Shown one piece after another: positions 1-8,114 of a DNA stretch of 64,000 bases. Origin of the DNA: Acidobacteriaceae bacterium (GTDB lineage: Bacteria; Acidobacteriota; Terriglobia; Terriglobales; Acidobacteriaceae). The stretch covers positions 66,473 to 130,472 of the forward strand of contig PLHW01000073.1 in assembly GCA_003139095.1 (NCBI GenBank), given 5' to 3'. The notes under the pieces are model-generated. The model did not search any database. It was not told the DNA's origin and saw only the letters and a program-made list of their open reading frames with translations. How positions within the stretch are numbered: the first letter of the stretch is position 1; each line of letters opens with the position of its first letter. Both the position numbers and the translations under genes were made by a program.

Positions 1-2
1 GA

Positions 3-713
3 TGGGCGGTCATCGTCTCGCATATTTTCGGGGGATTCCAGACGGCGGGCTACATTCACCGCACCGCCGCGGTGCTGATGTTTGGCGTGTTCTCCACGCA
101 CGTCTACAGCCTGATTCAGCTGAAGAAGAAAGAGCGCAAATCGTGGCTCGCGCTGATCTTCGGGCCCGATTCCATGATGCTCAATCGCCAGGATCTCGTT
201 CAGTTCATCGCTACCATGAAGTGGTTCATCGGGCGGGGTCCGCGGCCACAATACGGCCGCTGGACGTACTGGGAAAAATTCGATTATTTCGCCGTGTTCT
301 GGGGCATCGCGGTCATCGGAACCACCGGCTTGACGTTATGGTTCCCGGTTTTCTTCACCAGGCTGCTGCCGGGATCGTTCATCAACATCGCCACCATCAT
401 TCACAGCGACGAGGCTCTACTGGCGACCGGCTTCATCTTCACGGTGCATTTTTTTAACACGCACCTGCGGCCGGAAAAGTTCCCGATGGACACCGTTGTT
501 TTCACCGGCCACATGCCGCTCGCCGAACTCAAGCGCGACAAGCCGCTCGAATACGAAGCCCTCGTCGCCAGCGGCCAACTTGACGAACACATGGAAGAGC
601 CGCAACCGGAAATCGTGGTACGCACGATTCGTGGTTTTGCCTGGGTGGCGCTCGGCATCGGTTTCAGCGTGGTGATCTGGATTATTTACGCCATGATTTT
701 TGCGTATCGCTAA
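3..713 (+). CDS. Cytochrome b561-like membrane subunit, 5' partial
   Basis: The reading frame is open from the window edge, so the N-terminus is missing; about 236 residues remain. It looks like a b-type cytochrome carrying electrons between the quinone pool and periplasmic c-haems. Visible are a helix with HRTAAVLMFGVFSTH, a second with the W-x-V-F-W region, a third with HSDEALLATGFIFTVHFFNTH and a final C-terminal helix; the paired histidines are the likely haem b ligands. The KF-x-Y-WEKFDYFAVFWG stretch and what follows align by eye with the C-terminal membrane part of the next gene, so the two are paralogous modules. The stop is followed by an AAGGAG ribosome site and the 13-haem gene 13 bases later, so they are one operon. 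The exact subfamily is not certain. Confidence 0.75.
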   Translation, partial: WAVIVSHIFGGFQTAGYIHRTAAVLMFGVFSTHVYSLIQLKKKERKSWLALIFGPDSMMLNRQDLVQFIATMKWFIGRGPRPQYGRWTYWEKFDYFAVFWGIAVIGTTGLTLWFPVFFTRLLPGSFINIATIIHSDEALLATGFIFTVHFFNTHLRPEKFPMDTVVFTGHMPLAELKRDKPLEYEALVASGQLDEHMEEPQPEIVVRTIRGFAWVALGIGFSVVIWIIYAMIFAYR

Positions 714-726
714 AGGAGTCGTCACC

Positions 727-2832
727 ATGACGGCAGCAAGAAAACTCGGATTGCGCCTCGGCCTCACGATGGCCTTCACTCTGCTCTGGGCTTTGCCGGC
801 CCTTGCCGGCGACCAGGACTGCCTGGCCTGCCACGGCGATCCGGGAATGAAATCCGAGTCGGGCAAGAGTCTGCACGTCGATCCCGCCAAACACAAGTCC
901 AGCGTCCACGGCGATCTCGGATGCACCACCTGCCACGAGGGAGTGAAGGAGTATCCGCATCCGAAGAACATGAAGATGCCGACTTGCGCGACGTGCCACT
1001 CCGACGAGACGGCGCAGGTTCCGCAAAGCGTGCACTCCATTCTAGGCAAAGCCGCCTGCGCCAGTTGCCACGGCAAAACGCACGAGGTGCAGCACGCCGA
1101 TAAATTAGTTCCGCAGCAATGCGCGACCTGCCACGAAGACGCCGTACACGGCTACGAGCAGGGCGTTCACGCCATCGCCCGCAAAGATGGCGACAAGCAG
1201 GCGCCGACTTGCCTGGCGTGCCACGGCAGCCCGCACCAGATTCTCGCCGCCGACGATCCGAAGTCGCCTGTTCACCACAACAATATTCCCGCCACCTGCG
1301 GCACATGCCACGGACAGAAATTCGTGATGGCGGGCGCCGGCCAGAGTACCCAGGAGTATTTGTCCTATCAGCAGAGCGTGCACGGGCGCGCCGTGGCCAA
1401 CGGATCCACCAAGGCTGCCGTCTGCACCGACTGCCACGGCGTGCACAAAATCCTTCCCGCCAGCAACGATAAGTCCTCCATCTTCAAGTTCAACGTTCCC
1501 ACCACCTGCGGCAAGTGCCATGAATCGATCAAGGCCGAGTTCATGCAGAGCATCCATGGACAGGCCATCGCGCGCGGCAATTCGCTGGCTCCCGTGTGCA
1601 CCGACTGTCACGGCATTCACTCCATTAAGTCGCACCTCGATCCGAACTCCCCGGTAAACGCGCAGAACCTCGCCCGGCTGACTTGCGCCCGCTGCCATGA
1701 AGGCGTACGGCTGTCGCAGGAAATCGGCGTCGCAGGCTCCCGCGCCTCGACTTATCTTGAGAGCTATCATGGCCTGGCGAACGAGCGCGGCTCGCAAATC
1801 GTCGCCAACTGCGCCAGTTGCCACGGTTCGCACTACATTTTGCCGTCGAGCGATCCGCGCTCCACCATCAACGCGGCCAACCTGGTGCGCACTTGCGGCC
1901 AGTGCCATCCCGGCGCCTCGGAAAAATTCACGCTCGGCAAGATCCACGTGGACGCGCCGCTCTCCGCCGACATCGGCAGCAAAGCGGTGCGCTGGATCCG
2001 CAGCTTTTACTTGCTGATGATCTTTGGCGTGATCGGCGGCATGTTGCTGCACAATCTCATCATCTGGCGGCGCAAAGCCATTCTCCGCCGCGACGCCTAT
2101 CCGCGAATCGTCACCCGCATGAACGCCAACCAGCGGTGGCAGCACCTCACGCTGCTGCTCTCGTTCTTCACGCTGGTGATCACCGGCTTCGCGCTCAAGT
2201 ATCCCGATTCTTTCCTCTCGCTGATCCCGGGCATGGGCGAGCGCGTGCGCCCAATCATCCATCGCATCGCCGGAGTCATCATGATCGGCGCGGGCGTTTA
2301 CCATCTGGTTTACGCGGCGCTCACTCGCGACGGCCGCAAACTGATCCTCGACCTGCTGCCGGAGCCGAAAGACGCTACCGACGTTGTGGGCGTTATGCGC
2401 TACTATCTCGGGCTCGGCGGTTCCAAGCCCGAATTCAAACGCTTCACCTACGCCGAAAAAGCCGAGTATTGGGCCCTGGTTTGGGGCGTATTCGTCATGG
2501 CCGCCACGGGCATTGCCCTCTGGGGAAAGGTCGTGGTCGGCCATCTCTTCCCGCGCTGGTGGCTCGATGTCGCCACCGCCGTCCATTTCTATGAGGCGAT
2601 TCTCGCTACGCTCGCCATTATCGTGTGGCACTTCTATCAGATTTTCCTCGACCCCGACGTGTACCCGATGAATTGGGCCTGGTGGGATGGCAAGGTTTCC
2701 GCGCACCACTACAGCGAAGAGCATGGCCTCGACAGCGCGACCCTGCTCGCAGCCGAGTCGCATGCGGCCGGCAACGGCGATTCCGCGCCCGGCGCCGAAA
2801 ACGAGACGTCCGAGAAGCCTACGCGTCATTGA
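727..2832 (+). CDS. 13-haem cytochrome c fused to a cytochrome b membrane domain
   Basis: 701 residues. I chose ATG 727 because AAGGAG (713-718) lies 8 bases upstream; an in-frame ATG at 700 overlaps the previous gene. Residues 1-27 are a signal peptide ending ALA. Thirteen CXXCH sites follow (CLACH, CTTCH, CATCH, CASCH, CATCH, CLACH, CGTCH, CTDCH, CGKCH, CTDCH, CARCH, CASCH, CGQCH) over roughly residues 31-405, with many extra SVHG-type histidines that could be distal ligands. From about residue 425 there are four to five membrane helices with conserved His pairs, homologous to the upstream gene. The architecture predicts electron transfer between quinones and a periplasmic multihaem wire. 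The donor or acceptor cannot be read from sequence. Confidence 0.88.
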   Translation: MTAARKLGLRLGLTMAFTLLWALPALAGDQDCLACHGDPGMKSESGKSLHVDPAKHKSSVHGDLGCTTCHEGVKEYPHPKNMKMPTCATCHSDETAQVPQSVHSILGKAACASCHGKTHEVQHADKLVPQQCATCHEDAVHGYEQGVHAIARKDGDKQAPTCLACHGSPHQILAADDPKSPVHHNNIPATCGTCHGQKFVMAGAGQSTQEYLSYQQSVHGRAVANGSTKAAVCTDCHGVHKILPASNDKSSIFKFNVPTTCGKCHESIKAEFMQSIHGQAIARGNSLAPVCTDCHGIHSIKSHLDPNSPVNAQNLARLTCARCHEGVRLSQEIGVAGSRASTYLESYHGLANERGSQIVANCASCHGSHYILPSSDPRSTINAANLVRTCGQCHPGASEKFTLGKIHVDAPLSADIGSKAVRWIRSFYLLMIFGVIGGMLLHNLIIWRRKAILRRDAYPRIVTRMNANQRWQHLTLLLSFFTLVITGFALKYPDSFLSLIPGMGERVRPIIHRIAGVIMIGAGVYHLVYAALTRDGRKLILDLLPEPKDATDVVGVMRYYLGLGGSKPEFKRFTYAEKAEYWALVWGVFVMAATGIALWGKVVVGHLFPRWWLDVATAVHFYEAILATLAIIVWHFYQIFLDPDVYPMNWAWWDGKVSAHHYSEEHGLDSATLLAAESHAAGNGDSAPGAENETSEKPTRH

Positions 2833-3017
2833 GCGGAGAAAAAGTAAGACGGAATTAGGAAAGTGGGGAAGAATCAGGAAACTGCGGGAAGAATTACACT
2901 CTGTGTCTGAGACATGAAATGCTGCAAGCCGAGAACTCCGGCGTCGCTGCCGGTGCAGGAATTTTCTGATATAAGCTTTTAGTTCCTCATAAATTGATCC
3001 GGAGGTTGAGTCCTACC

Positions 3018-4550
3018 ATGCCCGAAGATAGTTCGAGCGCTCCGCTGCCCGTCGCCGGCCTGGCCCGCATCGCCAATCTCATCCGTAATCCCATCTCCAT
3101 CGTGGGACTCGCTCTCGCCGTCGTCGCCCTCGGCAACATACTGTTCTTGTTTTTCATCGACGTCACCTCGCCCCACCCCAGCCCTTATGTGGGCATTCTC
3201 GCCTACATGATTGCCCCCGGCTTCCTGGTACTCGGGCTGGCGCTCGCCATCTTTGGCGCTTTCTACTATCGCCGCAAGCGCCTGGAGTCGGTCGGCGTTG
3301 CTCCCTACGTGCGTCTCGATTTTTCCGATCCTTCGCAGCGTGGGGCAGTTGCTTTCTTTCTCGCCTTCATGATCGTATTCGTCGGCATGAGCGTCGTTGG
3401 CAGTTACAAGGCCTACAACTTCACCGACTCGGTTGGTTTTTGCGGACAGCTTTGCCACTCGGTCATGAATCCCGAGTTCGTCGCCTACCAGCAGTCTCCC
3501 CATGCGCGTGTGGCCTGCGTCGATTGCCACGTCGGGGCCGGCGCCACCTGGTACGTCAAATCGAAACTTTCTGGCGCCCGTCAGGTTTTCAAGACGGCGC
3601 TCAACACGTTTCCGCGGCCCATTCCAACTCCCGTCCAAAACCTGCGCCCCGCTTCGGAAACGTGCGAGGCGTGTCACTGGCCCAAAAAGTTTTTCGGAGC
3701 CCAGCTAAAGGTTTTCAACCACTACAACAGCGATGAAAACAACACCCCCCTGCAAATCCGCCTCCTGATCAAGACCGGCGGCGGCGATCCCTCAGCGGGC
3801 GAACCCGAGGGGATTCACTGGCATGTGGACCCCGCCAACGAAGTCACTTACGTCGCCAGCGATGAGGAGCGCCAAGTGATCGCCTACGTGCGGGTCAAGA
3901 ACGCACAAGGCGCCGTTACCGAGTATTACGCCAAAGACTCCAAGCTCACCAAAGACGAGATTGGCAAGGCCGTCAAACGCCGCATGGATTGTGTCGATTG
4001 CCACAACCGTCCCACCCACATTTACACGTCCCCAGAGGTCTCCGTGGATCGCTCCATCACTGCGCACCACCTCGATATCTCGCTGCCCTTCCTCAAGCAG
4101 CAAGCCGTGGCGGCGCTCACCGGCAAATACGAAAACACCGATGCTGCTATGCAGGGTATCGCCAAAACCATTGGCGATTTTTACGCCACCAAGTACCCTG
4201 ACCTGAGCAAGACCCGGCAGCCCGAGATTCACGGCGCCATTGATGAAGTCCAGAGCATTTACAAGCTGACCTTTTTTCCAGAAATGAAAGTGGACTGGCG
4301 GACGCATCCCAACAATATCGGCCACTTGTACTTCAATGGCTGTTTCCGCTGCCATGACGACAACCACGTCAGTGCGGAGGGAAAAGTCATTCCCAAGGAT
4401 TGCAACCTCTGCCACACCGTCCTGGTGGAGCAGGAGAAAACCGTGAACCTCGCCTCACTGCCCGGCGTCCAGTTCAAGCATCCAGTCGATCTCGGCGATA
4501 TGACGGCTGTGACCTGCACGGACTGCCACACGGGCGGGGTGAGCCCGTAG
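3018..4550 (+). CDS. NapC/NrfH-like membrane-anchored multihaem cytochrome c
   Basis: 510 residues. ATG 3018 is preferred over an in-frame TTG at 2994; GGAGG lies at 3001-3005, 12 bases upstream of the ATG. Two N-terminal hydrophobic segments (about residues 25-50 and 55-80) and a third near 110-130 precede the haem region. The first haem site is CGQLCHSVM, a CX3CH variant followed by Met, resembling the first site of NapC/NirT-type quinol dehydrogenases. Six ordinary CXXCH sites follow: CVDCH, CEACH, CVDCH, CFRCH, CNLCH, CTDCH, giving seven predicted haems. It lies 185 bases after the 13-haem gene on the same strand, so a shared electron-transport role is likely. It could be a quinol-oxidising entry module; the terminal acceptor is unknown. 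Confidence 0.82.
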   Translation: MPEDSSSAPLPVAGLARIANLIRNPISIVGLALAVVALGNILFLFFIDVTSPHPSPYVGILAYMIAPGFLVLGLALAIFGAFYYRRKRLESVGVAPYVRLDFSDPSQRGAVAFFLAFMIVFVGMSVVGSYKAYNFTDSVGFCGQLCHSVMNPEFVAYQQSPHARVACVDCHVGAGATWYVKSKLSGARQVFKTALNTFPRPIPTPVQNLRPASETCEACHWPKKFFGAQLKVFNHYNSDENNTPLQIRLLIKTGGGDPSAGEPEGIHWHVDPANEVTYVASDEERQVIAYVRVKNAQGAVTEYYAKDSKLTKDEIGKAVKRRMDCVDCHNRPTHIYTSPEVSVDRSITAHHLDISLPFLKQQAVAALTGKYENTDAAMQGIAKTIGDFYATKYPDLSKTRQPEIHGAIDEVQSIYKLTFFPEMKVDWRTHPNNIGHLYFNGCFRCHDDNHVSAEGKVIPKDCNLCHTVLVEQEKTVNLASLPGVQFKHPVDLGDMTAVTCTDCHTGGVSP

Positions 4551-4569
4551 GGAAAGGTCAAGGTGTGAA

Positions 4570-4631
4570 GGTTTCAAGGCTTCAAAGCGAAATCCCATCA
4601 AGATTTCATGAAACCTTGCAACCTTGAAACC
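4570..4631. terminator. Inverted repeat between convergent genes
   Basis: Perfect 10-base arms GGTTTCAAGG (4570-4579) and CCTTGAAACC (4622-4631) enclose a second pair GAAATC/GATTTC. It lies in the 117-base gap between the converging cytochrome gene and the GNAT-like gene, so a bidirectional terminator is plausible. There is no U tract, and the repetitive AAGG/TTTCAAG wording resembles the other spacer repeats of the window. Confidence 0.5.
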
Positions 4632-4667
4632 TCACGCCCCTCCGGCGAAGGCGCTAAAGAGAAAATC

Positions 4668-5813
4668 TCAGAAGTTGGCGGGCAAGCCGTCGCCATCGGC
4701 GCGCGTGATGTGAAACAACGGCTGGTTTGTTTCCAGCGGCTGTAACATTTCCGACAATTTCCTGGACGCGGCGAAGACGAAGGTCGAAGGGCCTTTCAAA
4801 AATCCTGCCTGCTCGAAAGCGCCGCGCCAGGCTTGATGGTTTTGATTCGACACAATCAGATCGACTCCATCTTTTTCCAGCGCACGAACCGCTGCGCGCA
4901 CGACTGACAACATGTTCTTCGGCGAGGCCCAGCAATCCACAACGGAGCCAACCCGCATCTCCCCGAATTTCGCATCTTTGCGCCGGATTCCGACAACGGT
5001 CCACCCGATTGCCGCGCCCTCGTGGCTCACGCGCAAACGGCGCGTAGTCGCGGTGTGCTCGGGGTAAAGAATCCGTAACGTGTTCGCGTCTCTCACTGCG
5101 GCGAAGCTGACGGTCTCTTTCGCCTGCGTCCAGAGTTCATCGGCCCAATCGGAGAAGGTGGCGATTTCGTCGACGGCGAAATCCGGCCCCGCGTTCGGTC
5201 GTCCGGCTCGCACGCTGGCGGCTGCTTGCGCCGACCTGATCGCGATCCATCCCAATCCAGTCGCGGCTGCGATATCCATCAGCATTCGGCGCCCACGCGC
5301 CTTGCGCAGAGCATGCATCTCGCGCAAAAACTTTGCCGGATGCATGACGCGGAAATAGAAGGGAATTGCGCTCAGGGTGAATCCGAGGGCCTTGAGCATT
5401 TTGGCGATGGGCGTGTCCGCTCCGCCCATGCCGAGCGCGTAGAGAAGAGGCTGCCGGGCCAGTGCGTCGCGCGCCAGCAGCACCCCCACGCTCGCGTATT
5501 TCCGGTCGACGATGCCTTCGGAAAGCGGGTGATGATAGCAGGCAATTCGCTCGAGGCCCTTGCCGCGAATGAAAATCATCTGCTGCGTCAACGCGTAAGT
5601 TCCGCGCACCGATGGCTTCTCGCCCGGCGAGGCGTCGACGGCCACGTAGAACTCGTTCCAGACAGGGCTGTTGCCGACGGGCGGAAGCCAGCGCGGGACG
5701 GCGCTTTGCGAGAAAACGAGATTTGGATCGCCCGAAGATTTCTGCAACCGGCGATTGAAATCCTGCACCGCCGATTCGTGTTCCGGGCGATATGGCTGGA
5801 TAACGATAGCCAA
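4668..5813 (-). CDS. GNAT-like acyltransferase of an FkbH/ACP set
   Basis: 381 residues, TTG start (LAIV...), beginning 2 bases after the acyl carrier protein stop, so certainly co-transcribed with it. The N-terminal half has the look of a GNAT-fold protein (opening IQPYRPEHESAVQDFNRRL, then beta strands with a YALTQQMIFIRG segment), and the C-terminal half looks like a second GNAT-type unit (VGSVVDCWASP, FEQAGFLKGPSTFVF). Position directly behind an ACP and an FkbH homologue suggests it moves an acyl group, possibly glyceryl, from ACP to a sugar or amine. That role is inference; the family assignment comes from fold impression, not a clear motif. Confidence 0.6.
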   Translation of the reverse strand: MAIVIQPYRPEHESAVQDFNRRLQKSSGDPNLVFSQSAVPRWLPPVGNSPVWNEFYVAVDASPGEKPSVRGTYALTQQMIFIRGKGLERIACYHHPLSEGIVDRKYASVGVLLARDALARQPLLYALGMGGADTPIAKMLKALGFTLSAIPFYFRVMHPAKFLREMHALRKARGRRMLMDIAAATGLGWIAIRSAQAAASVRAGRPNAGPDFAVDEIATFSDWADELWTQAKETVSFAAVRDANTLRILYPEHTATTRRLRVSHEGAAIGWTVVGIRRKDAKFGEMRVGSVVDCWASPKNMLSVVRAAVRALEKDGVDLIVSNQNHQAWRGAFEQAGFLKGPSTFVFAASRKLSEMLQPLETNQPLFHITRADGDGLPANF

Positions 5814-5815
5814 AA

Positions 5816-6082
5816 CTATCTCGGAGAGGTTTGAAGTTTGGTTTGAATCAGCGCCGCAGTCGTGCCCAGCGTTTTCATCTGGTCGATCTCTTCGGGAGAA
5901 AGTTGCAAGCCGAATCGTTCCTCCAGCGCGAGGACCAGGTTCAAATGTTGCACCGAGTCCCAGGTGTCGACGGTGTCGGGAGAGGAATCAGCAGTGAGCT
6001 TCGCCACGGCGACTCCGAAGATGTCGCTGGCAATGCCTTGCACTTCATCGAACGTGCTCAAATCGCTTCCCTCGTTTGCCAT
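5816..6082 (-). CDS. Acyl carrier protein
   Basis: 88 residues from ATG 6082; a TTG two codons earlier (6088) is possible and neither has a clear Shine-Dalgarno. The 4'-phosphopantetheine site is the Ser in DTWDSVQHLNLV, in the usual D-S-x-x-H/L context at about residue 42. The rest is the expected short acidic four-helix sequence. It sits between the FkbH-like gene upstream (86 bases) and the GNAT-like gene downstream (2 bases). It is a dedicated carrier for this cluster and not the fatty-acid ACP, whose DSLDTVEL motif differs. Confidence 0.88.
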   Translation of the reverse strand: MANEGSDLSTFDEVQGIASDIFGVAVAKLTADSSPDTVDTWDSVQHLNLVLALEERFGLQLSPEEIDQMKTLGTTAALIQTKLQTSPR

Positions 6083-6168
6083 CGGCAAAAAATCTCGAAC
6101 CGCAGAGTGCGCTGAGGACGCAGAGAACTGGTCAATGTTTCTCTGCGAACTTAATGCTCACTCCGCGT

Positions 6169-8064
6169 TTACCGCGTGGTCGCCGTTTCTGTCACGTTCA
6201 GCTTAATCCACTCCGGGCTTGCCAGCTTTGAGGATTTCAAGTCGAGCACCCACAGAGTACCGCTGTCGTTGGTCTCGCCGGGCGCAAATCCGTGCTCGCG
6301 ATAAAAATCGCGCGCCGGCGCATTCTTTTTCGTGGGCAGGAACCACCCGATGAGACGCTGACAGCCGCGCTCCGCGGCGCTTTTGGCGATGTGCGCGAGC
6401 AGCGCCGTCTCCACTGTCCGTCCGATTACGCGGCAGCTCAAGAGGAACGTATCGACCTCACACTGCTGGCCGTTGTCGTGCGTGATCGCGACGCCCACCA
6501 GTCCGTGGTCGCCAAAACGGTCGCGCACTTTGATGGAGAAGATGTGCCAGTCCGCGCGTTTGGCCATCTCCGCAATTTGGGCTTCACTGTAACGCCGCGT
6601 CGTCACGTTGAACTGATTGGTCTTCTGCGTAAGTTGCGCGACGCGCGCCAGCGTCAAATCGCTGACTGGGTCGAGATCCGCTTCCTGCTCCAGATAGCGG
6701 AAAAAATCTTCCTTCGATTGGAATTTTTGTTCGGCCGTGGCGCGCTGGCGCTGCTCGGCGTACATGGCGGTGCGCTGCTGATCCTCCGCCGACAACGCGA
6801 GGCGCTCGAAGGCCGCGCAATCGCGCACGGCCGTGGCGTATTCCAGCGGATTCGCGGAAATTTCGATGACGGTGATTTCCGGCAGCGCGGCGCGAACCTG
6901 CTCGCGCTCGAACGGATTGTCGTCGAGAAAGGCGAGCGCATCGATTCCAATGTTCAACTCTTGTGCAATCTCGCGCAGGTTCTGCGACTTGTCGCTCCAG
7001 TTGATCCGCATTGCCGCAAAATCTTTCGCCCGCACGAGCATTCCGGGATGCGTTTCGAGCGCTTCCATCGCGTCGTCAAGGTTGTTTTTGCTGCAAATCC
7101 CCAGCAGTATTCCCCTGCGTGCCAGGTCGAGCATCGCGCGCTGAAGGGCCTGGAACGCGGCTCCGGGATATTCCGCGCCGACTTTGATCCCCGCCATGCC
7201 GTCTTCGCCGATGATGCCGCCCCAGAGCGTGTTGTCGAGATCGACGACCAGGCATTTGGCGGTGCGGCCGGTAAGCGGCACGATAAAACGCATCCACTCG
7301 CGCGCCATGTGGAGCAGATGATCGGCTGCGATGGGCAGACGCGCCATCAGCCATTTACGCTCGTCATGCCAGTGCGCGCTGCCGTAGCGCGCGACCAGCG
7401 CGTCGTAGTCGAGCACGTATACGCCGCGCACTTCGGAGGCAATGCGGCGCAGTTCGCGGTTGATCTGGCGGGTGAGGCCGGATTGTCCCGTTTCGCTCTG
7501 GCTGTCGAGCACGCCAAAGCTCGGATGCATGGGGCGTTCGAGCGAATGCAGGATGAGCGCGGCCTGGCTGTGCGCGCGGAATGAATTCACCCACTGCTCA
7601 TAGTTGTGCACGACGCGCTCCGCGGCCTGTTGCGCGGATTCGGGCGTCATGTCGGAAAATCCGCGGGCAAGATCGGGCGCTACATCCTCGCTGCGAACCG
7701 CGAGTGCGACCGCGTTCGGCGCGAAGCGGTAGAGAGAACTGTCGGCGTCGACGATCTCCTGCACGTAAGTGTTGAAGTCGCCGAGATGAATTGCGAGATC
7801 GATTCCGCAGGCGAAAGCTTCGGCGCGCAGCAGCGGCAGAATGGGCTCGACCGTGAACGAACGCAGAATGGCGAGCTTGAATTTCGAGAGCGGAAGTTTT
7901 TCGCGCAGTTGGTCGAGGCGTGAGCTGACAAAACTGGCCGTCGCCGAACTGGCCTCGCGCCGCCAGAGTTCGCGCAGTGCGCTGGCCGCGCGATCGAAGT
8001 TGCCATCGGCGATGTGCTGGTCGATTTCTGCGCGCCGATTGGCTGGATTGTGGTCTGCCGACAT
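6169..8064 (-). CDS. FkbH-like HAD-IIIC phosphatase with C-terminal acetyltransferase-like domain
   Basis: 631 residues. The HAD motif is CLVVDLDNTLWGG near residue 268, with both nucleophile/acid Asp residues (DLD) and the family-typical NTLWGG; a later FLDDNPFEREQVRAALPE matches the HAD motif near residue 382. The N-terminal quarter resembles the SGNH-like module of long FkbH proteins, and the last 150 residues look GNAT-like (RFGDHGLVGVAI, DFYREHGFAPGE). FkbH enzymes load the glyceryl group of 1,3-bisphosphoglycerate onto an ACP. The ACP downstream supports glyceryl-ACP formation, here probably to decorate a polysaccharide rather than prime a polyketide. ATG 8064 lacks an obvious ribosome site. 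Confidence 0.85.
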   Translation of the reverse strand: MSADHNPANRRAEIDQHIADGNFDRAASALRELWRREASSATASFVSSRLDQLREKLPLSKFKLAILRSFTVEPILPLLRAEAFACGIDLAIHLGDFNTYVQEIVDADSSLYRFAPNAVALAVRSEDVAPDLARGFSDMTPESAQQAAERVVHNYEQWVNSFRAHSQAALILHSLERPMHPSFGVLDSQSETGQSGLTRQINRELRRIASEVRGVYVLDYDALVARYGSAHWHDERKWLMARLPIAADHLLHMAREWMRFIVPLTGRTAKCLVVDLDNTLWGGIIGEDGMAGIKVGAEYPGAAFQALQRAMLDLARRGILLGICSKNNLDDAMEALETHPGMLVRAKDFAAMRINWSDKSQNLREIAQELNIGIDALAFLDDNPFEREQVRAALPEITVIEISANPLEYATAVRDCAAFERLALSAEDQQRTAMYAEQRQRATAEQKFQSKEDFFRYLEQEADLDPVSDLTLARVAQLTQKTNQFNVTTRRYSEAQIAEMAKRADWHIFSIKVRDRFGDHGLVGVAITHDNGQQCEVDTFLLSCRVIGRTVETALLAHIAKSAAERGCQRLIGWFLPTKKNAPARDFYREHGFAPGETNDSGTLWVLDLKSSKLASPEWIKLNVTETATTR

Positions 8065-8095
8065 TGTTTCAGCGTCTATTGTGAACCCACCTTAA

Positions 8096-8114
8096 CGTCG
8101 CCAAAAACGCGACG
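8096..8114 (-). terminator. Hairpin just after the sulfotransferase pair
   Basis: CGTCGC (8096-8101) and GCGACG (8109-8114) form a 6-base stem immediately after the stop codon of the upstream sulfotransferase gene. It has no clear U tract, so it may only attenuate transcription into the FkbH-like gene, which starts 50 bases further on. Confidence 0.35.

Noticed and set aside
1105..2829. Long antisense open frame over the 13-haem cytochrome gene
   Set aside because: It mirrors a strongly coding sense gene with 13 haem motifs and has no recognisable domain; long antisense frames are common at this GC content.
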